DNA of 64,000 nt from Actinokineospora alba (GCF_004362515.1 NZ_SNXU01000001.1:4526001-4590000); one strand, 5' to 3'. Positions 34,913-46,773 are shown, numbered from the stretch's first letter. Notes: a model not told the origin generated them from the sequence alone. Made by a program: numbers and translations.

Positions 34913-36505
34913 TCAGCCGCGCCCGCCGGTGATCACTCGGCGCAGGTCTGCGCGGGACTGGTCGTCGCCCAGTGTTCGGGCGGTCTGGCCCGGGGTGGGC
35001 TGGGGGAGTGCGTCGCACTTGGTGTCGGGCTGGCGGCCGTCCTTGCGTGCGGGAAGCTTGCCCGTGGCCAGGTAGTCGGCGATCTGGTCATCGACACACG
35101 CGTTGCCGTTGAGCGTTCCGCTGTGGGTGGTGCCGCCGACGATCTCGATCAGCGCCGACTTCGGGAACCGGCTGCGCACCTCAAGGCTGCCCTCGAACGG
35201 TGTGGGAGCGTCCAAGGTCTCGCTGGTCAGCAGGATCGGCGGCGCCTTCGAGCCGTCGACCTTGACTGGCTTGCCCGCTTTCGCACCCCAGTACACACAG
35301 GGTGCGTTGTACCAGGCGTTGCCCCAGGTGGTGAACGGCGCCTTGAAGTGGGTGATCCAGTTGTCCAGCCGCCACCGGTTCCAGTCCGTCGGCCACTGGA
35401 CGTCGGTGCACTGCACGCCCAGGTACACAGCGAAACCGTTGTCCGAACCCGGTTCCTGGCTGTTGATGTCGTCATAGCGCGCCTTGAGGCCCGCGAAGTC
35501 CCCGCCGTTGACCCAGGCCGCGTACGCGGCGGCGATGTCCGCCCAGCCGTAGGTCGAATAGGTCGCGCCGAGGAACACGTCGACCAGTTCGTCCGGGCCG
35601 ATCACGCCGCCCGCCGGGGTCTTGCGCAGCTTCTGCTGCTGCGCGTAGAAGTTCCGTTCGATGGTGCGGCCGTCGGTGCCCAGGTGGTACACCGCGTCGT
35701 GCTTGGCGATCCAGTCGAAGTAGATCTTGATGTTTCGGTCGAACGCGAGGTCCTGGTTCAGATTGGCCTTATACCAGACATTGCGCGGGTCGACGTTGCC
35801 GTCGAGCACCATCCGGCGCACCCGTTCCGGGTAGAGCGTGCTGTAGACCTGACCGAGGTACGTGCCGTAGGAGAAGCCGTAGAAGTTGATTTTCTCCTGG
35901 CCCAGCGCCTTGCGCAGCACGTCCATGTCGGCGGTCGTGTCGGTCGTCTTCAAGTGGGACAACAGGTCCCCGCCCTTGGCCGCGCACGCCTGGGCGTAGG
36001 CCTTCGACCGGTCGAGCCAGGTCTGTTCCAACTGCCTGGTCACCGGAACGTAGTACGGCCGGTTGTACCCCATGACGCCGCTGTCGCACGACAGCGACGG
36101 CTCGCTGGAGCCGACGCCGCGCGGGTCGAAGCCGATCCAGTCGTAGGTCAGTCCCGCGCCCTTCGGCACGTACTCGCCGAGCACCGACAGGCCCAGTCCG
36201 GACCCGCCCGGCCCGCCCGGATTGACCAGCATGACGCCCTGGTACCGCTCGGCGGACGCCTTGGCCTTGATCCGGGAGACCGCCAGCTTGATCTTCGTGC
36301 CGGTCGGTTTCGTGTAGTCCAGCGGCACTTCGAGTAAGCCGCACTCGGCGCCGCGGGAGGCCAGTCCCGGCCGTTCGCACTTGCCCCACGCGATCGGCGC
36401 GGGCTCGTAGGCCACCTGCGCGGGAGCGGCCTGCGCCATGGGTGTCACGGACACCCCGGCCGCGACCGCGCCCGCCGCGGCGGCGATCGCCACGATCTTC
36501 TTCAC
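34913..36505 (-). CDS. Secreted alpha/beta hydrolase peptidase (tripeptidyl aminopeptidase type)
   Basis: The 530-residue protein has a Sec signal peptide (KKIVAIAAAAGAVAAGVS, cleaved after AQA) and the large alpha/beta hydrolase layout of Streptomyces-type tripeptidyl aminopeptidases/SlpD-E. The nucleophile elbow is FYGFSYGTYLG, and the oxyanion region is MLVNPGGPGGSGLG. GFDPRGVGSSEP and the C-terminal TTHSGTLNGNACVDDQIADYL (catalytic His region) are typical of this family. GTG 36505 has AAGGGG upstream. It releases peptides from the N-terminus of extracellular proteins. Confidence 0.9.
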   Translation of the reverse strand: MKKIVAIAAAAGAVAAGVSVTPMAQAAPAQVAYEPAPIAWGKCERPGLASRGAECGLLEVPLDYTKPTGTKIKLAVSRIKAKASAERYQGVMLVNPGGPGGSGLGLSVLGEYVPKGAGLTYDWIGFDPRGVGSSEPSLSCDSGVMGYNRPYYVPVTRQLEQTWLDRSKAYAQACAAKGGDLLSHLKTTDTTADMDVLRKALGQEKINFYGFSYGTYLGQVYSTLYPERVRRMVLDGNVDPRNVWYKANLNQDLAFDRNIKIYFDWIAKHDAVYHLGTDGRTIERNFYAQQQKLRKTPAGGVIGPDELVDVFLGATYSTYGWADIAAAYAAWVNGGDFAGLKARYDDINSQEPGSDNGFAVYLGVQCTDVQWPTDWNRWRLDNWITHFKAPFTTWGNAWYNAPCVYWGAKAGKPVKVDGSKAPPILLTSETLDAPTPFEGSLEVRSRFPKSALIEIVGGTTHSGTLNGNACVDDQIADYLATGKLPARKDGRQPDTKCDALPQPTPGQTARTLGDDQSRADLRRVITGGRG

Positions 36506-36697
36506 TGATACCCCTTGTGTTCCGTAATCATCCGATGATGGGTTACCGCGGAATCGCCTGATACTGCACGGTTCGGCACCCCAGGAGAACCGTCCAGATG
36601 ACTGTTTCGGTGCCACAGCGTGAAATTCGACCTGCTGTCGTGGACCGTTCGGACGCGCGAGGGAGGCGGACAGTGCGCTCCACTGTGGAGGCTTATA

Positions 36698-36731
36698 CCC
36701 CGGGTGGGCGGCGGGCGCCGCCCACCCGGGG
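36698..36731. terminator. Hairpin terminator after the HEAGH metallopeptidase gene
   Basis: A perfect 15-bp stem (CCCCGGGTGGGCGGC and its complement) with a GGGC loop starts 7 bp beyond the stop of the minus-strand gene. It separates the two secreted peptidase genes. Confidence 0.78.
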
Positions 36732-36737
36732 CCCGCC

Positions 36738-38870
36738 TCAGGACGTGGTGATCCCCACCGTGTCGATCAGGAAGTCGGTCCGCAGCGAGTAGTCCTCGAC
36801 GCTGACGAACTTCAGCGTGACCGTCTTCCCCTGCCACTGGGAGAGACTGGCCGTGCGGTGCACATAGGAGCTGCCCGCGTTGGTGTTGGACCACGTGCCC
36901 AGGGTCGTGGTGGTCGAGCCGTCGACGACCTGGACCTTGAGCGTGTCGTAGACGGTCGAACCGGTCTCGGCGGTCACGACCCGCAGGTGGTAGCCGAGCG
37001 TGGACGTCCCGGCCGGGATGGTGACCTGCTGGGACAGCGTGTCGGTGTTGGCCTGGCCGTTGCCGCCCATCCACGCGTACCAGGAACCCTGCTGGGCCGG
37101 GTAGGTCGCCCAGTTGCCCACGACCCCGCCGGTGATCGTCCAGTTCGCGGTGCCACTCTCGAAGCCGCCGTTCGCCACGCCGCCGGTGGGCGGCGGGGTG
37201 GTGCCGCGGTAGTCGATCGTGTGCGTGTACACCACGTTCCGGGCGGTCGCGGAGACGTCCAGTCCGGTCAGCGGCCGGTCGTCGTTGAACCACTCGCGAA
37301 ACGTGGTGGAGCCGTAGCGGCGCATGTTGTCGAACGTGCCCGCCGGGCCGCCGTCCACCTTGCGCCACAGGTCGATCAGCGCGCCCGCCACCCGCAGCTC
37401 GACCTGGTCGCCGTCCTCGGGGTTGGTCCGGCTCGCGGGCCTGCTCGGGTCGAACGGGGTGGTGTTCATCAGGTCGACGGACTCGCCCTCGGGGAAGACG
37501 AACAGGCCGTCGCCCTTGGCGTGCCCGGCGATCGCGTTGGCGAAGCCCTCGGTCCAGCCGCAGCTCGGTCCGCTGCGCTTGTGCAGGTAGTGCGGGTCCG
37601 GGCAGTCGAACACCGGCCACCAGCCGCCGTAGAGCAGGTCCATGAACGCGTGGCCCGCCTCGTGCAGCACCAGGTGCTCGGAGTTCGGGTCGCCGTCCAT
37701 CAGCGCGACATACCGCTGCCCGTAAGGCTTGTCGTTATCGAAGTAGGTGCCGTCGGTGCTGCCCGGCTGCCAGTGCAGCGTGAGCTTGGTGCAGTTGGCG
37801 GTCTCCCGCGCGGTCCAGCAGCCGGTGCCGGACGACCGGATCGCCCACAGCAGGTTCAGCGTGTCGAAGGCGTGCCAGCCCCGCATGTGGGTGCTCGTCG
37901 GCGAGGTGGTGCCGAACGCCGGGTTGGTCCCCGACGGCACGTTGGTCTTCGCGGCGGTGGTGACTGTGTAGGTGCTCACGCCCCGGTTGTCGGTGACCTG
38001 CCAGACGCTGGACGCGGAGCTGAACCGGACCGACACCGAGTACATCGTGGTGACCGGCGAGGTGAAGCACACGGAATACCGGCCATCGGTGGCGCTGGTC
38101 AGACCGGTCGCGTAGGTCTGGGTGCTCGCCGACGACGTGGCCTTGCCGAGCACCGCCACCGGGACGTTGCGGCCGACGCGCCAAGTGCCGGTGTTGTCGG
38201 CGTAGGTGAACTGGCCGGTGGCGCAGATCTGCCCCGCCGCGGACACCGAGCCGGTCTGCGCCGGGGCGACCGCTGTGGCCGTCCCGTTGGCGGTCGGCTG
38301 CACAGCGGCGGCCTCGACGGCCGGGCTGTCGGTTCCCCCGACCCCGGCCCGGGAGCCGCCGGGGCGCTCGCCGACGGTGAACTCCGTCGAACCGTGCGCG
38401 GAGCGCGCCCGGCTGGGGTCGGCGGTGTCGACCACATCGGCCTGGATCTGCGCGGGGCCCGCGCCCAGTGCGGTGACCTTGAGGGTGATGGTGCGGCCCT
38501 CGGTGGTGAGGGCGAACCTCTCTTCGGCGACCTGGTCCAGCCCGACCGGACGCGGCGCGGAGATCGAGGTGCCCGCGGTGTCGAGCCGCAGGTGGCGCGG
38601 CAGCCGCACCTGCAGCCGGGCCGCGTCGATCGCCAACTGGCTCCGCAGGGTGATCGTCAGGGTCGCCGACTCGCCTTTCGCGGGCAGTCGGTCGAGGCGC
38701 ACGGACGCGGTGACACAACCGGGCGCCCGCTTGCTGTCGGGATGGGCGTGGCCACCGTCCTCACAGGACGCGGGGAATTGGGCGGATGCGGGGGAGAAGG
38801 GACTGACTACGGCGACGAAAGCCGCGGCCGCTAAAGCCGCCACGGTATAACGCAGGGATTTGGCAGACAT
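36738..38870 (-). CDS. Secreted metallopeptidase with HEAGH and C-terminal carbohydrate-binding-like domain
   Basis: The 710-residue protein has a signal peptide (residues 1-30, ending SPASA), a Pro/Ala-rich beta domain (about 50-210), an extra beta domain (about 215-310) and a catalytic zincin domain. The latter has the metal motif HEAGH at 403-407 (EHLVLHEAGHAFMDLL), with a later Glu in GWTEGFANAI as a possible third ligand. The C-terminal part (NGGFESGTANWTITGG onward) is a carbohydrate-binding-like jelly roll. ATG 38870 has GGAAGG upstream. The specificity is unknown. Confidence 0.82.
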   Translation of the reverse strand: MSAKSLRYTVAALAAAAFVAVVSPFSPASAQFPASCEDGGHAHPDSKRAPGCVTASVRLDRLPAKGESATLTITLRSQLAIDAARLQVRLPRHLRLDTAGTSISAPRPVGLDQVAEERFALTTEGRTITLKVTALGAGPAQIQADVVDTADPSRARSAHGSTEFTVGERPGGSRAGVGGTDSPAVEAAAVQPTANGTATAVAPAQTGSVSAAGQICATGQFTYADNTGTWRVGRNVPVAVLGKATSSASTQTYATGLTSATDGRYSVCFTSPVTTMYSVSVRFSSASSVWQVTDNRGVSTYTVTTAAKTNVPSGTNPAFGTTSPTSTHMRGWHAFDTLNLLWAIRSSGTGCWTARETANCTKLTLHWQPGSTDGTYFDNDKPYGQRYVALMDGDPNSEHLVLHEAGHAFMDLLYGGWWPVFDCPDPHYLHKRSGPSCGWTEGFANAIAGHAKGDGLFVFPEGESVDLMNTTPFDPSRPASRTNPEDGDQVELRVAGALIDLWRKVDGGPAGTFDNMRRYGSTTFREWFNDDRPLTGLDVSATARNVVYTHTIDYRGTTPPPTGGVANGGFESGTANWTITGGVVGNWATYPAQQGSWYAWMGGNGQANTDTLSQQVTIPAGTSTLGYHLRVVTAETGSTVYDTLKVQVVDGSTTTTLGTWSNTNAGSSYVHRTASLSQWQGKTVTLKFVSVEDYSLRTDFLIDTVGITTS

Positions 38871-39197
38871 GGGGAACCTTCCCGTGGCATTTCGCCACCG
38901 GATGCAGGGGGGACCACCTGGTTGAGACGAACACCGATCCGGCCGCGGTGCAGGACGCGGTCGGACGGTCGAAGCCGAGGTGATCGGGCCCGCGGGCGAC
39001 GTGATCGACATGCTGGGGGAATACGAGCTGAAATCGCGCGGGCGCATGCCGAATACCGGCCGCCTATGGCCGGATCAAACGACTATTCGATCGAGCGTGC
39101 ACCTTTCTTTGGTGTGAGCAGTGCCATTGGGCGGGTATTCAAACACCCGGAATGCCGATTTGGTGGCCCATCGCGGCCAATGGCTCAGTCATGCCAA
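38871..39197. other. Intergenic region without a supported gene
   Basis: About 330 bases upstream of the metallopeptidase gene hold no gene. The right half (39030-39190) is more AT-rich than the surroundings and contains a GGGTATTCAAACACCC near-palindrome at about 39132. It is the likely promoter region of the leftward metallopeptidase gene. Confidence 0.6.
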
Positions 39198-39232
39198 ACC
39201 GGCCTGCCCTCCTGGTGGGAGGGCAGGCCGGT
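39198..39232. terminator. Hairpin terminator after UvrA-like gene
   Basis: A perfect 15-bp stem ACCGGCCTGCCCTCC with its complement and a TGGTG loop lies 14 bp downstream of the UvrA-like stop codon. It is the strongest simple hairpin in the window apart from the repeat at 17.5 kb. Confidence 0.8.
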
Positions 39233-39246
39233 GGTGTCGCGAAAGG

Positions 39247-41631
<2,385 letters not shown>

Positions 41632-41677
41632 TGTTCTCGTGTCTCCATCTGTGAAGCGGGGTCGCCCGCCGCCGGTT

Positions 41678-42088
41678 TCAGCGCAGTTCTTGGATGCGGA
41701 CCAGGTTGCCCGCGGGGTCGCGGAAGGCGCAGTCACGAACACCGTACGGCTGTTCGGTCGGCTCCTGCACGACTTCGGCGTCACCGGACTGCAGCTGCTC
41801 GAAGGTGCCGTCGAGGTCCTTGGTGGCCAGCAGGATCCACCCGTAGGTGCCCTTGGCCATCATCTCGGCGATGGTGCGGCGCTCGTCGTCGGTGATGCCC
41901 GGGTCGGCGGCGGGCGGCGCCAGCAGGATGGAGGTGCCGGGCTGGTCGGCGGGCCCGACCGTGATCCAGCGCATCTTGCCCTGGCCGACGTCGGTGCGGA
42001 CCTCGAAGCCGAGCGTGTCGCGGTAGAAGGCCACGGAGGCCTCCGGGTCGTCGTGGGGGAGAACGGTGGTGTGAATGGTGATGTCCAT
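41678..42088 (-). CDS. VOC family protein (glyoxalase/bleomycin resistance superfamily)
   Basis: The 136-residue protein shows the vicinal oxygen chelate pattern: TTVLPHDDPEASVAFYRDTLGFEVR at the start, GPADQPGTSILLAPP, then CAFRDPAGNLVRIQEL at the end with the typical metal-binding Glu region. Such proteins bind or modify small molecules, sometimes antibiotics. It is between an AraC regulator (10 bp away) and a UvrA-like gene (46 bp away). Confidence 0.88.
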   Translation of the reverse strand: MDITIHTTVLPHDDPEASVAFYRDTLGFEVRTDVGQGKMRWITVGPADQPGTSILLAPPAADPGITDDERRTIAEMMAKGTYGWILLATKDLDGTFEQLQSGDAEVVQEPTEQPYGVRDCAFRDPAGNLVRIQELR

Positions 42089-42098
42089 GGCGGTAACG

Positions 42099-42542
42099 CT
42101 AGGTGAGGCTCGAAGCGGGCGCTTCTCGATTCCTGATCGGTCGGGTCACCTGTTTCGCCACGCATGACGGCAGCCCGGCCGTCGCCCGCGCCGCCTCGCG
42201 CTTGTACACGCTGGGCGGCATCCCGACCAGCTCGGCGAACCGGGTGCTGAAGGTGCCCAGCGACGAGCAGCCGACCGCGAAGCAGACCTCGGTGACGCTG
42301 AGTTCGCCCACCCGCAGCAAAGCCATCGCCCGCTCGATCCGCCGCGTCATGAGGTAGCCGTACGGCGACTCGCCGTAGGCCCGCCGGAACTCCCGGCTGA
42401 GGTGCCCGGCGGACATGTGCGCACCCCGGGCGAGCGCCTCGACGTCCAGCGGCCGCGCGTACTCCCGATCGATCCGGTCACGGACGCGCCGCAGCCGCAC
42501 GAGATCACTGAGCCGCTGCGCCTCGTCGGGTCTGCTGGTCAC
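42099..42542 (-). CDS. AraC family transcriptional regulator
   Basis: The 147-residue protein is little more than the double helix-turn-helix DNA-binding domain. The first HTH is DVEALARGAHMSAGHLSREFRRAYG with SPYGYLMTRRIERAMALL, and the second is LSVTEVCFAVGCSSLGTFSTRFAELVGMPPSVYK (cited as residues about 85-118). There is no large sensor domain. GTG 42542 is the likely start. It probably controls the VOC and UvrA-like genes that follow. Confidence 0.88.
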   Translation of the reverse strand: MTSRPDEAQRLSDLVRLRRVRDRIDREYARPLDVEALARGAHMSAGHLSREFRRAYGESPYGYLMTRRIERAMALLRVGELSVTEVCFAVGCSSLGTFSTRFAELVGMPPSVYKREAARATAGLPSCVAKQVTRPIRNREAPASSLT

Positions 42543-42626
42543 CTTCGGATCGTGCCACAGAGGACGGCTCGCCTGCTGCCTGATCGGCTTGAACAGGGTT
42601 CGCACCCGTGGTCGCACCCAATGACC

Positions 42627-42654
42627 ATGGCCCCGGCGTGAGTGCCGGGGCCAT
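42627..42654. terminator. Hairpin terminator after M28 peptidase gene
   Basis: A perfect 11-bp stem ATGGCCCCGGC with its complement and a 6-nt loop starts 21 bp beyond the stop of the minus-strand M28 gene. It separates it from the AraC gene. Confidence 0.7.
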
Positions 42655-42674
42655 AGTCAGTCCACTATGGAGCG

Positions 42675-44588
42675 TTACAGGGTGAGGGTCCAGGTATCGA
42701 TGGTGCCGACGTCCTGGCTGGCGGTGTCCTGCACGCGCAGGGTCCAGGTGCCGTTGCGGGTCTCGCTGGAGAGGTTGACGGTGTAGGTCTGGTCGATGTT
42801 GTCGGTGCCGCTGCCGGTCTTGTTGTGCAGGACGTAGGCGGTGCCGTCGGGCGCGACCAGGGAGACCACGAGGTCGCTGATGTAGGTGTGCTTGATGTGG
42901 ACCTCCGCCTTGGACGTGGCCGAGGCGGTGCCGGTGCAGCCCGAGATCGCGATGGTCGAGTTCACCGTGGTGTTGTCGGGGATCGCGATGTCGTTGCCGT
43001 TGGTTCCGGCGCAGCCGGGAGGCGGCGTGGTGCCACCGAGGTTCAGCGTCCACGTGTCGATGGTGCCGATGTCGTTGGACGCCACGTCCTGGACCCGGAG
43101 CGTCCAGGTGCCGTTCGCGGTCTCGCTGGAGACGTTGACGGTGTAGGTCTTGTCGAGGTTGTCGGTGCCGCTGCCGGTCTTGTTGTGCAGGACGTAGGCG
43201 GTCCCGTCCGGCGCGACCAGGGAGACCACCAGGTCGCCGATGTAGGTGTGCCTGATGTGGACTTCCACCGTGGACGTCGCCGACGCGGTGCCGGTGCAGC
43301 CCGCGATGGTGATGGTGGAGTTCACGGTGGTGTTGTCGGGGATCGCGACGTCCGTGCCGTTGGTGCCGGAGCATCCGGGCGGGGGCGCGGTGCTGATCGT
43401 CCAGGTGAAGGTGGCGCTGCCGGTCTTGCCCGCCGAGTCGGTCGCCGTCGCGGTCACGTTGTAGGTGCCCACCGCGCTCGGCGTGCCCGAGATCAGCCCG
43501 GACGTGCTGACCGACAGTCCGGTGGGCAGGCCGGTCGCCGACCAGGTGTACGGCGCCGTGCCGCCGGAGGCCGACAGCTGCAGGCTCGCCGCGGTGCCGA
43601 CGGTTCCGGTCTTGCTGCCGGGGTTGGCCACCGTCGGCGATCCCGGGACACCGGTTCCGACGGCCGTCCACACCGCGTGCGCGATGCCGTCGGCGCTGCG
43701 GTTCAGGTGGGTGGCGCTGATGTTGTTCGTGTTGTCGCACGAGGCGTGGTAGCAGGGGTCGTAGTCGGCGCCCGCGGTACCGCCCCACTTGGTGGCCTGC
43801 GCGGAGGTCTTGTTCGCGCTGGCACCGGTCGCGTAGCCCGAGGTCGGGATGCCGCCCTGCTGGAACGAGTAGTCGTCGGAGCGGCCCTGGCCCTCGACGT
43901 TCTCCTCCGGCGCCAGGTTCAGCGAATCCCAGTACGCCTTGAGCGGGGCCGCCGTGGTGGAGGTGATCCGGTTGATGAAGTAGCCGCCGTTGGTCGACGC
44001 GACCATGTCGAAGTTGTAGTACCCCTTGATCGCGGACTTCTGGGTCGCGGTCAGGTTGTTGACGTAGAACTCCGAGCCGTTGAGGCCCTGCTCCTCGTCG
44101 GTCCACCAGCCGAACCGGACGTGCTTGACCATCGTCGGGTTGGCCGCCGCCAGCGCCAGCGCGTTCTCCAGCAGCGCCGCCGAACCGGAGGCGTTGTCGT
44201 TGATGCCCGGTCCGGCCGAGACGCCGTCGAGGTGGGCGCCGAACATGATCACGTCGTCTGCGGGCCCACCCGGCCAGTCCGCGATCAGGTTGTTCGACCG
44301 GTAGGTGCAGGTCGTGCAGTCCTGCAGGGTGACGGTGTACCCGGCGGCCTCCAGCTTGCCCTTCACATAGTTGACCGACGCGGTGTAACCCGCGCTGCCC
44401 GCGCGCCGGTGTCCGCCGTTCTGCGTGGCGATCGTGTTGAACTGGGTCAGGTGCGCCTGCACGTTCGCCACGTTGATGTCGGGCGCGGCGGCCTGTGCGG
44501 CGACCGCGCTCGGCGCCGCGATGACGACGGCGACCGCGCCCGCGGCCAGGGCCAAGACGGCCCCGATCGAGAAGAGTCTGCGTTTCAT
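42675..44588 (-). CDS. Secreted M28 family aminopeptidase with two proprotein-convertase P domains
   Basis: The 637-residue protein has a signal peptide (residues 1-31, ending SAVAA). The M28 catalytic domain has zinc ligands H119, D131, E166, D194 and H281 in GAHLDGV, GINDNASG, WTDEEQGLN, YNFDMVAS and DPCYHASC. A putative Ig-like domain follows (about 315-395). Two nearly identical P/Homo B domains of about 112 residues end the chain (CSGTNGTDVAIPDNTT... and CAGTNGNDIAIPDNTT...). GGAGGA precedes ATG 44588. It is an extracellular aminopeptidase. Confidence 0.92.
   Translation of the reverse strand: MKRRLFSIGAVLALAAGAVAVVIAAPSAVAAQAAAPDINVANVQAHLTQFNTIATQNGGHRRAGSAGYTASVNYVKGKLEAAGYTVTLQDCTTCTYRSNNLIADWPGGPADDVIMFGAHLDGVSAGPGINDNASGSAALLENALALAAANPTMVKHVRFGWWTDEEQGLNGSEFYVNNLTATQKSAIKGYYNFDMVASTNGGYFINRITSTTAAPLKAYWDSLNLAPEENVEGQGRSDDYSFQQGGIPTSGYATGASANKTSAQATKWGGTAGADYDPCYHASCDNTNNISATHLNRSADGIAHAVWTAVGTGVPGSPTVANPGSKTGTVGTAASLQLSASGGTAPYTWSATGLPTGLSVSTSGLISGTPSAVGTYNVTATATDSAGKTGSATFTWTISTAPPPGCSGTNGTDVAIPDNTTVNSTITIAGCTGTASATSTVEVHIRHTYIGDLVVSLVAPDGTAYVLHNKTGSGTDNLDKTYTVNVSSETANGTWTLRVQDVASNDIGTIDTWTLNLGGTTPPPGCAGTNGNDIAIPDNTTVNSTIAISGCTGTASATSKAEVHIKHTYISDLVVSLVAPDGTAYVLHNKTGSGTDNIDQTYTVNLSSETRNGTWTLRVQDTASQDVGTIDTWTLTL
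42678..43374 (-). repeat. Tandem duplication of a P-domain coding segment
   Basis: Two direct copies, each about 336 bp (about 42678-43014 and 43039-43374), encode the two P domains of the M28 peptidase. The proteins are about 80 percent identical by eye, and long DNA runs are identical. This points to a recent in-frame duplication or homogenisation by gene conversion. Confidence 0.8.
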
Positions 44589-44800
44589 GAGTCCTCCGGA
44601 GAGCAGCAGGGGAGAGGAATCGTTCGCGCGTACGGCAACCCGGGGCCGCCTCGGGACTGAAGCGGGCGGATCCGGGCAGGTCGGATCACGCCGGACGCGT
44701 GAGCACATTCGCATCCGACTATGTGTCGGTCAAGGATTGCGGGACCTGACGTTTTCCCAGTTCAGCGGCACTGGGCCGTTCGGCTCAGTGGGTTGTACGG

Positions 44801-45859
44801 TCAGGTGCCCAATGCCCGCGTCAGCAAGGTCCGGCGGTTGCGGGTCGACGTCTTCGTGAAGATCGACTTCAGGTGGTCCTGCACGGTGTGCTCGGAGAGG
44901 AACATCCGGCGCGCGAGTTCGCGGGTGTCGGTTCCGGTGGTCAGGTGGCCGAGCAACTCCCGCTCGCGCGCGCTGAGGCCGAACGCCCGGCCGAACAGCG
45001 TCACCCGCTCGGCGGCTGACGTCTCCTCGATGCTGACGGCGATGTCCCGCTTGTCGGCGGCTTCGGCACCGCCGAGCCGGGCCGCCCGCAACGTCACCCA
45101 CAGCCCGTCCGCGAGGTGCACCCGCGCGGTCGGTGGGTTCTGATCGACACCGGCCTCGACGGCCAGCAGCTGCGCGCCCACGTTGTACGCGCTCGCCGGG
45201 ATGGGTGCCCGTCCGTGCTCGGGCGGGATGAGCGTCCGCAGGTATCCCTCGGTTTCCGGTGTCTGGCCGAGCACCGCCAAATCGGGGGAGAGCAACAGCA
45301 CCACCGGACCGAGCGGGTGCGCGGCGCGGGCGGGACGCTCGACGAAGGTGTCGGCCTGGCAGCGGCGCAGCGCCGCCGTCACCGGATCCACGATCGCGGC
45401 CAGGAACCTGGCCTCGGCCCGGCTGAACCGCGCGTCGGCGCCCATGCGCCACAGGTCGAGGAAACCCCAGCAGCCGTATCGGTCGACGAACACCAGCGAC
45501 GCCACGTCGCTGACGTCGTAGTCGGCGAGCAGTTCCCGCCACAGCAGGCTCCGCGACAGGTCGCCGCCGGTCGCTTCGCGCAGCAGGGCGACCTCGCCGA
45601 TCGTGGTCCAGCGATTCACGTCGGTGAGGTACTTGAGCCGGATCAGCCTGGGCAGCTCCGGCAGACACGGGACCTGGGCGACCGGCGCCGATCCCACCGA
45701 CGTCTCGGGGTCGGTCAGCAGCCAGGCGTGGGCGTCGAACGGGACCACTCGGCGAAGCTCCTCGAGCAGCCGCGTCCGCAGCGCCTGCGCGTCGCCGACG
45801 GCGTCGCAGATCCGCCCGACGCGCGCCCGGGCCCGGTCCTGGGCCGGTGAGCTGCTCAC
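44801..45859 (-). CDS. LuxR family regulator with sensor domain
   Basis: The 352-residue protein has an N-terminal GAF-like sensor part (VDRYGCWGFLDLWR, EARFLAAIVDPVTAALRR) and a C-terminal LuxR helix-turn-helix (GLSARERELLGHLTTGTDTRELARRMFLSEHTVQDHLKSIF, cited as residues about 290-330). GTG 45859 is the start. It is divergent from the 97-residue gene, 99 bp away, and probably controls it. The signal is unknown. Confidence 0.86.
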   Translation of the reverse strand: MSSSPAQDRARARVGRICDAVGDAQALRTRLLEELRRVVPFDAHAWLLTDPETSVGSAPVAQVPCLPELPRLIRLKYLTDVNRWTTIGEVALLREATGGDLSRSLLWRELLADYDVSDVASLVFVDRYGCWGFLDLWRMGADARFSRAEARFLAAIVDPVTAALRRCQADTFVERPARAAHPLGPVVLLLSPDLAVLGQTPETEGYLRTLIPPEHGRAPIPASAYNVGAQLLAVEAGVDQNPPTARVHLADGLWVTLRAARLGGAEAADKRDIAVSIEETSAAERVTLFGRAFGLSARERELLGHLTTGTDTRELARRMFLSEHTVQDHLKSIFTKTSTRNRRTLLTRALGT

Positions 45860-45958
45860 CCGCGGAGTCTATGCCGCAAGACCCCAGGGATCTGGGATGG
45901 GCGCTGTTCGCCAGCGCTCCTAGCGTCAGGGCAAAGGCAAACCTGACAAGGAGTTCTC

Positions 45959-46252
45959 ATGCCCACACTGCACATCGAACACGCCATCGCCGACTTCGCC
46001 CAGTGGACCGCCGCGTTCGACCGGTTCGCCGAGTTCCGCGCGCGGGCCGGAGTGCGCGCGCACCGCGTCCAGCGGCCGGTCGACGATCCCGCGTACGTCG
46101 TCATCGACCTCGACTTCGACACGACCGGTGAGGCCCAGAAGTTCCTCCGGTTCCTGCAGGAACAGGTCTGGCCCTCCCGCGAGAACGCCCCGGCGCTGAT
46201 CGGGACACCGCAGACCAAGATCCTCGAACCCGCCGACCGGAGGACATCGTGA
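45959..46252 (+). CDS. Small dimeric alpha-beta barrel-like protein
   Basis: The 97-residue protein (HIEHAIADFAQWTAAFDRFAEFR, ARAGVRAHRVQRPVDDPAYVVIDLDFDTTGEAQKFLRFLQE, given as residues 1-69) has the beta-alpha-beta pattern of dimeric alpha-beta barrel monooxygenase-like proteins. No catalytic residues can be named. AAGGAG lies 5 nt before the ATG. It is divergent from LuxR and overlaps the next gene's start by 4 bp. Confidence 0.72.
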   Translation: MPTLHIEHAIADFAQWTAAFDRFAEFRARAGVRAHRVQRPVDDPAYVVIDLDFDTTGEAQKFLRFLQEQVWPSRENAPALIGTPQTKILEPADRRTS

Positions 46253-46746
46253 TGAACCGCCGCCCACGCGCTCCCTCGAAGATCCTGGCGACCTGCGCCT
46301 GCTTCGCGCTGATCTTTGTCGGCGCCGGAGCGGCGAGCGCCGACACCTCCACCGAGAGTCGTCAGATCGTCTTCGCCTGCACCACCTTCGCCGCCGACGA
46401 CACCGTCGACATCGCGGGCACCCTGCATCTGGTCGCTCGCCTCACTGGCTCCGACCAAACGGGCTGGACCCTGACCTGGCGCACCAACGTCGACCACACG
46501 ACCGGCACCGGCCAGAGCGGCACCCACTACGTGGTCACCGGCGCGGACACCGGCACCGCGACGCTCCCACCGGGCCCGCCCACCCGCCCGGCGCCGTTGC
46601 CCGCGACGTTCAGCCTGCTGCCGCCCGGCCCGCCGACCCACCCGCCGTCCCCGATCCGGCTCGCCGTCCACCTGGCCTACGACGAGACCGGCTCACTGGT
46701 CGACGTCCAAGTCCACATCGAACAGACCTACGGCACCGTGGACTGA
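46249..46746 (+). CDS. Secreted hypothetical protein
   Basis: The 165-residue frame starts with a signal peptide (APSKILATCACFALIFVGAGAASAD). It continues as a Thr-rich beta domain with a Pro-rich segment (LPPGPPTRPAPLPA, then LPPGPPTHPPSP). It overlaps the preceding gene by 4 bp. No family was recognised. GTG 46249 and ATG 46252 are both possible starts. Confidence 0.65.
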   Translation: MMNRRPRAPSKILATCACFALIFVGAGAASADTSTESRQIVFACTTFAADDTVDIAGTLHLVARLTGSDQTGWTLTWRTNVDHTTGTGQSGTHYVVTGADTGTATLPPGPPTRPAPLPATFSLLPPGPPTHPPSPIRLAVHLAYDETGSLVDVQVHIEQTYGTVD

Positions 46747-46773
46747 CCGATGACCGCCACTCGCACGGCGAGG

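Noticed and set aside
34510..35018. Short frames through the tandem array, including minus-strand frame to 35018
   Set aside because: They translate the repeat itself into low-complexity chains without start signals.
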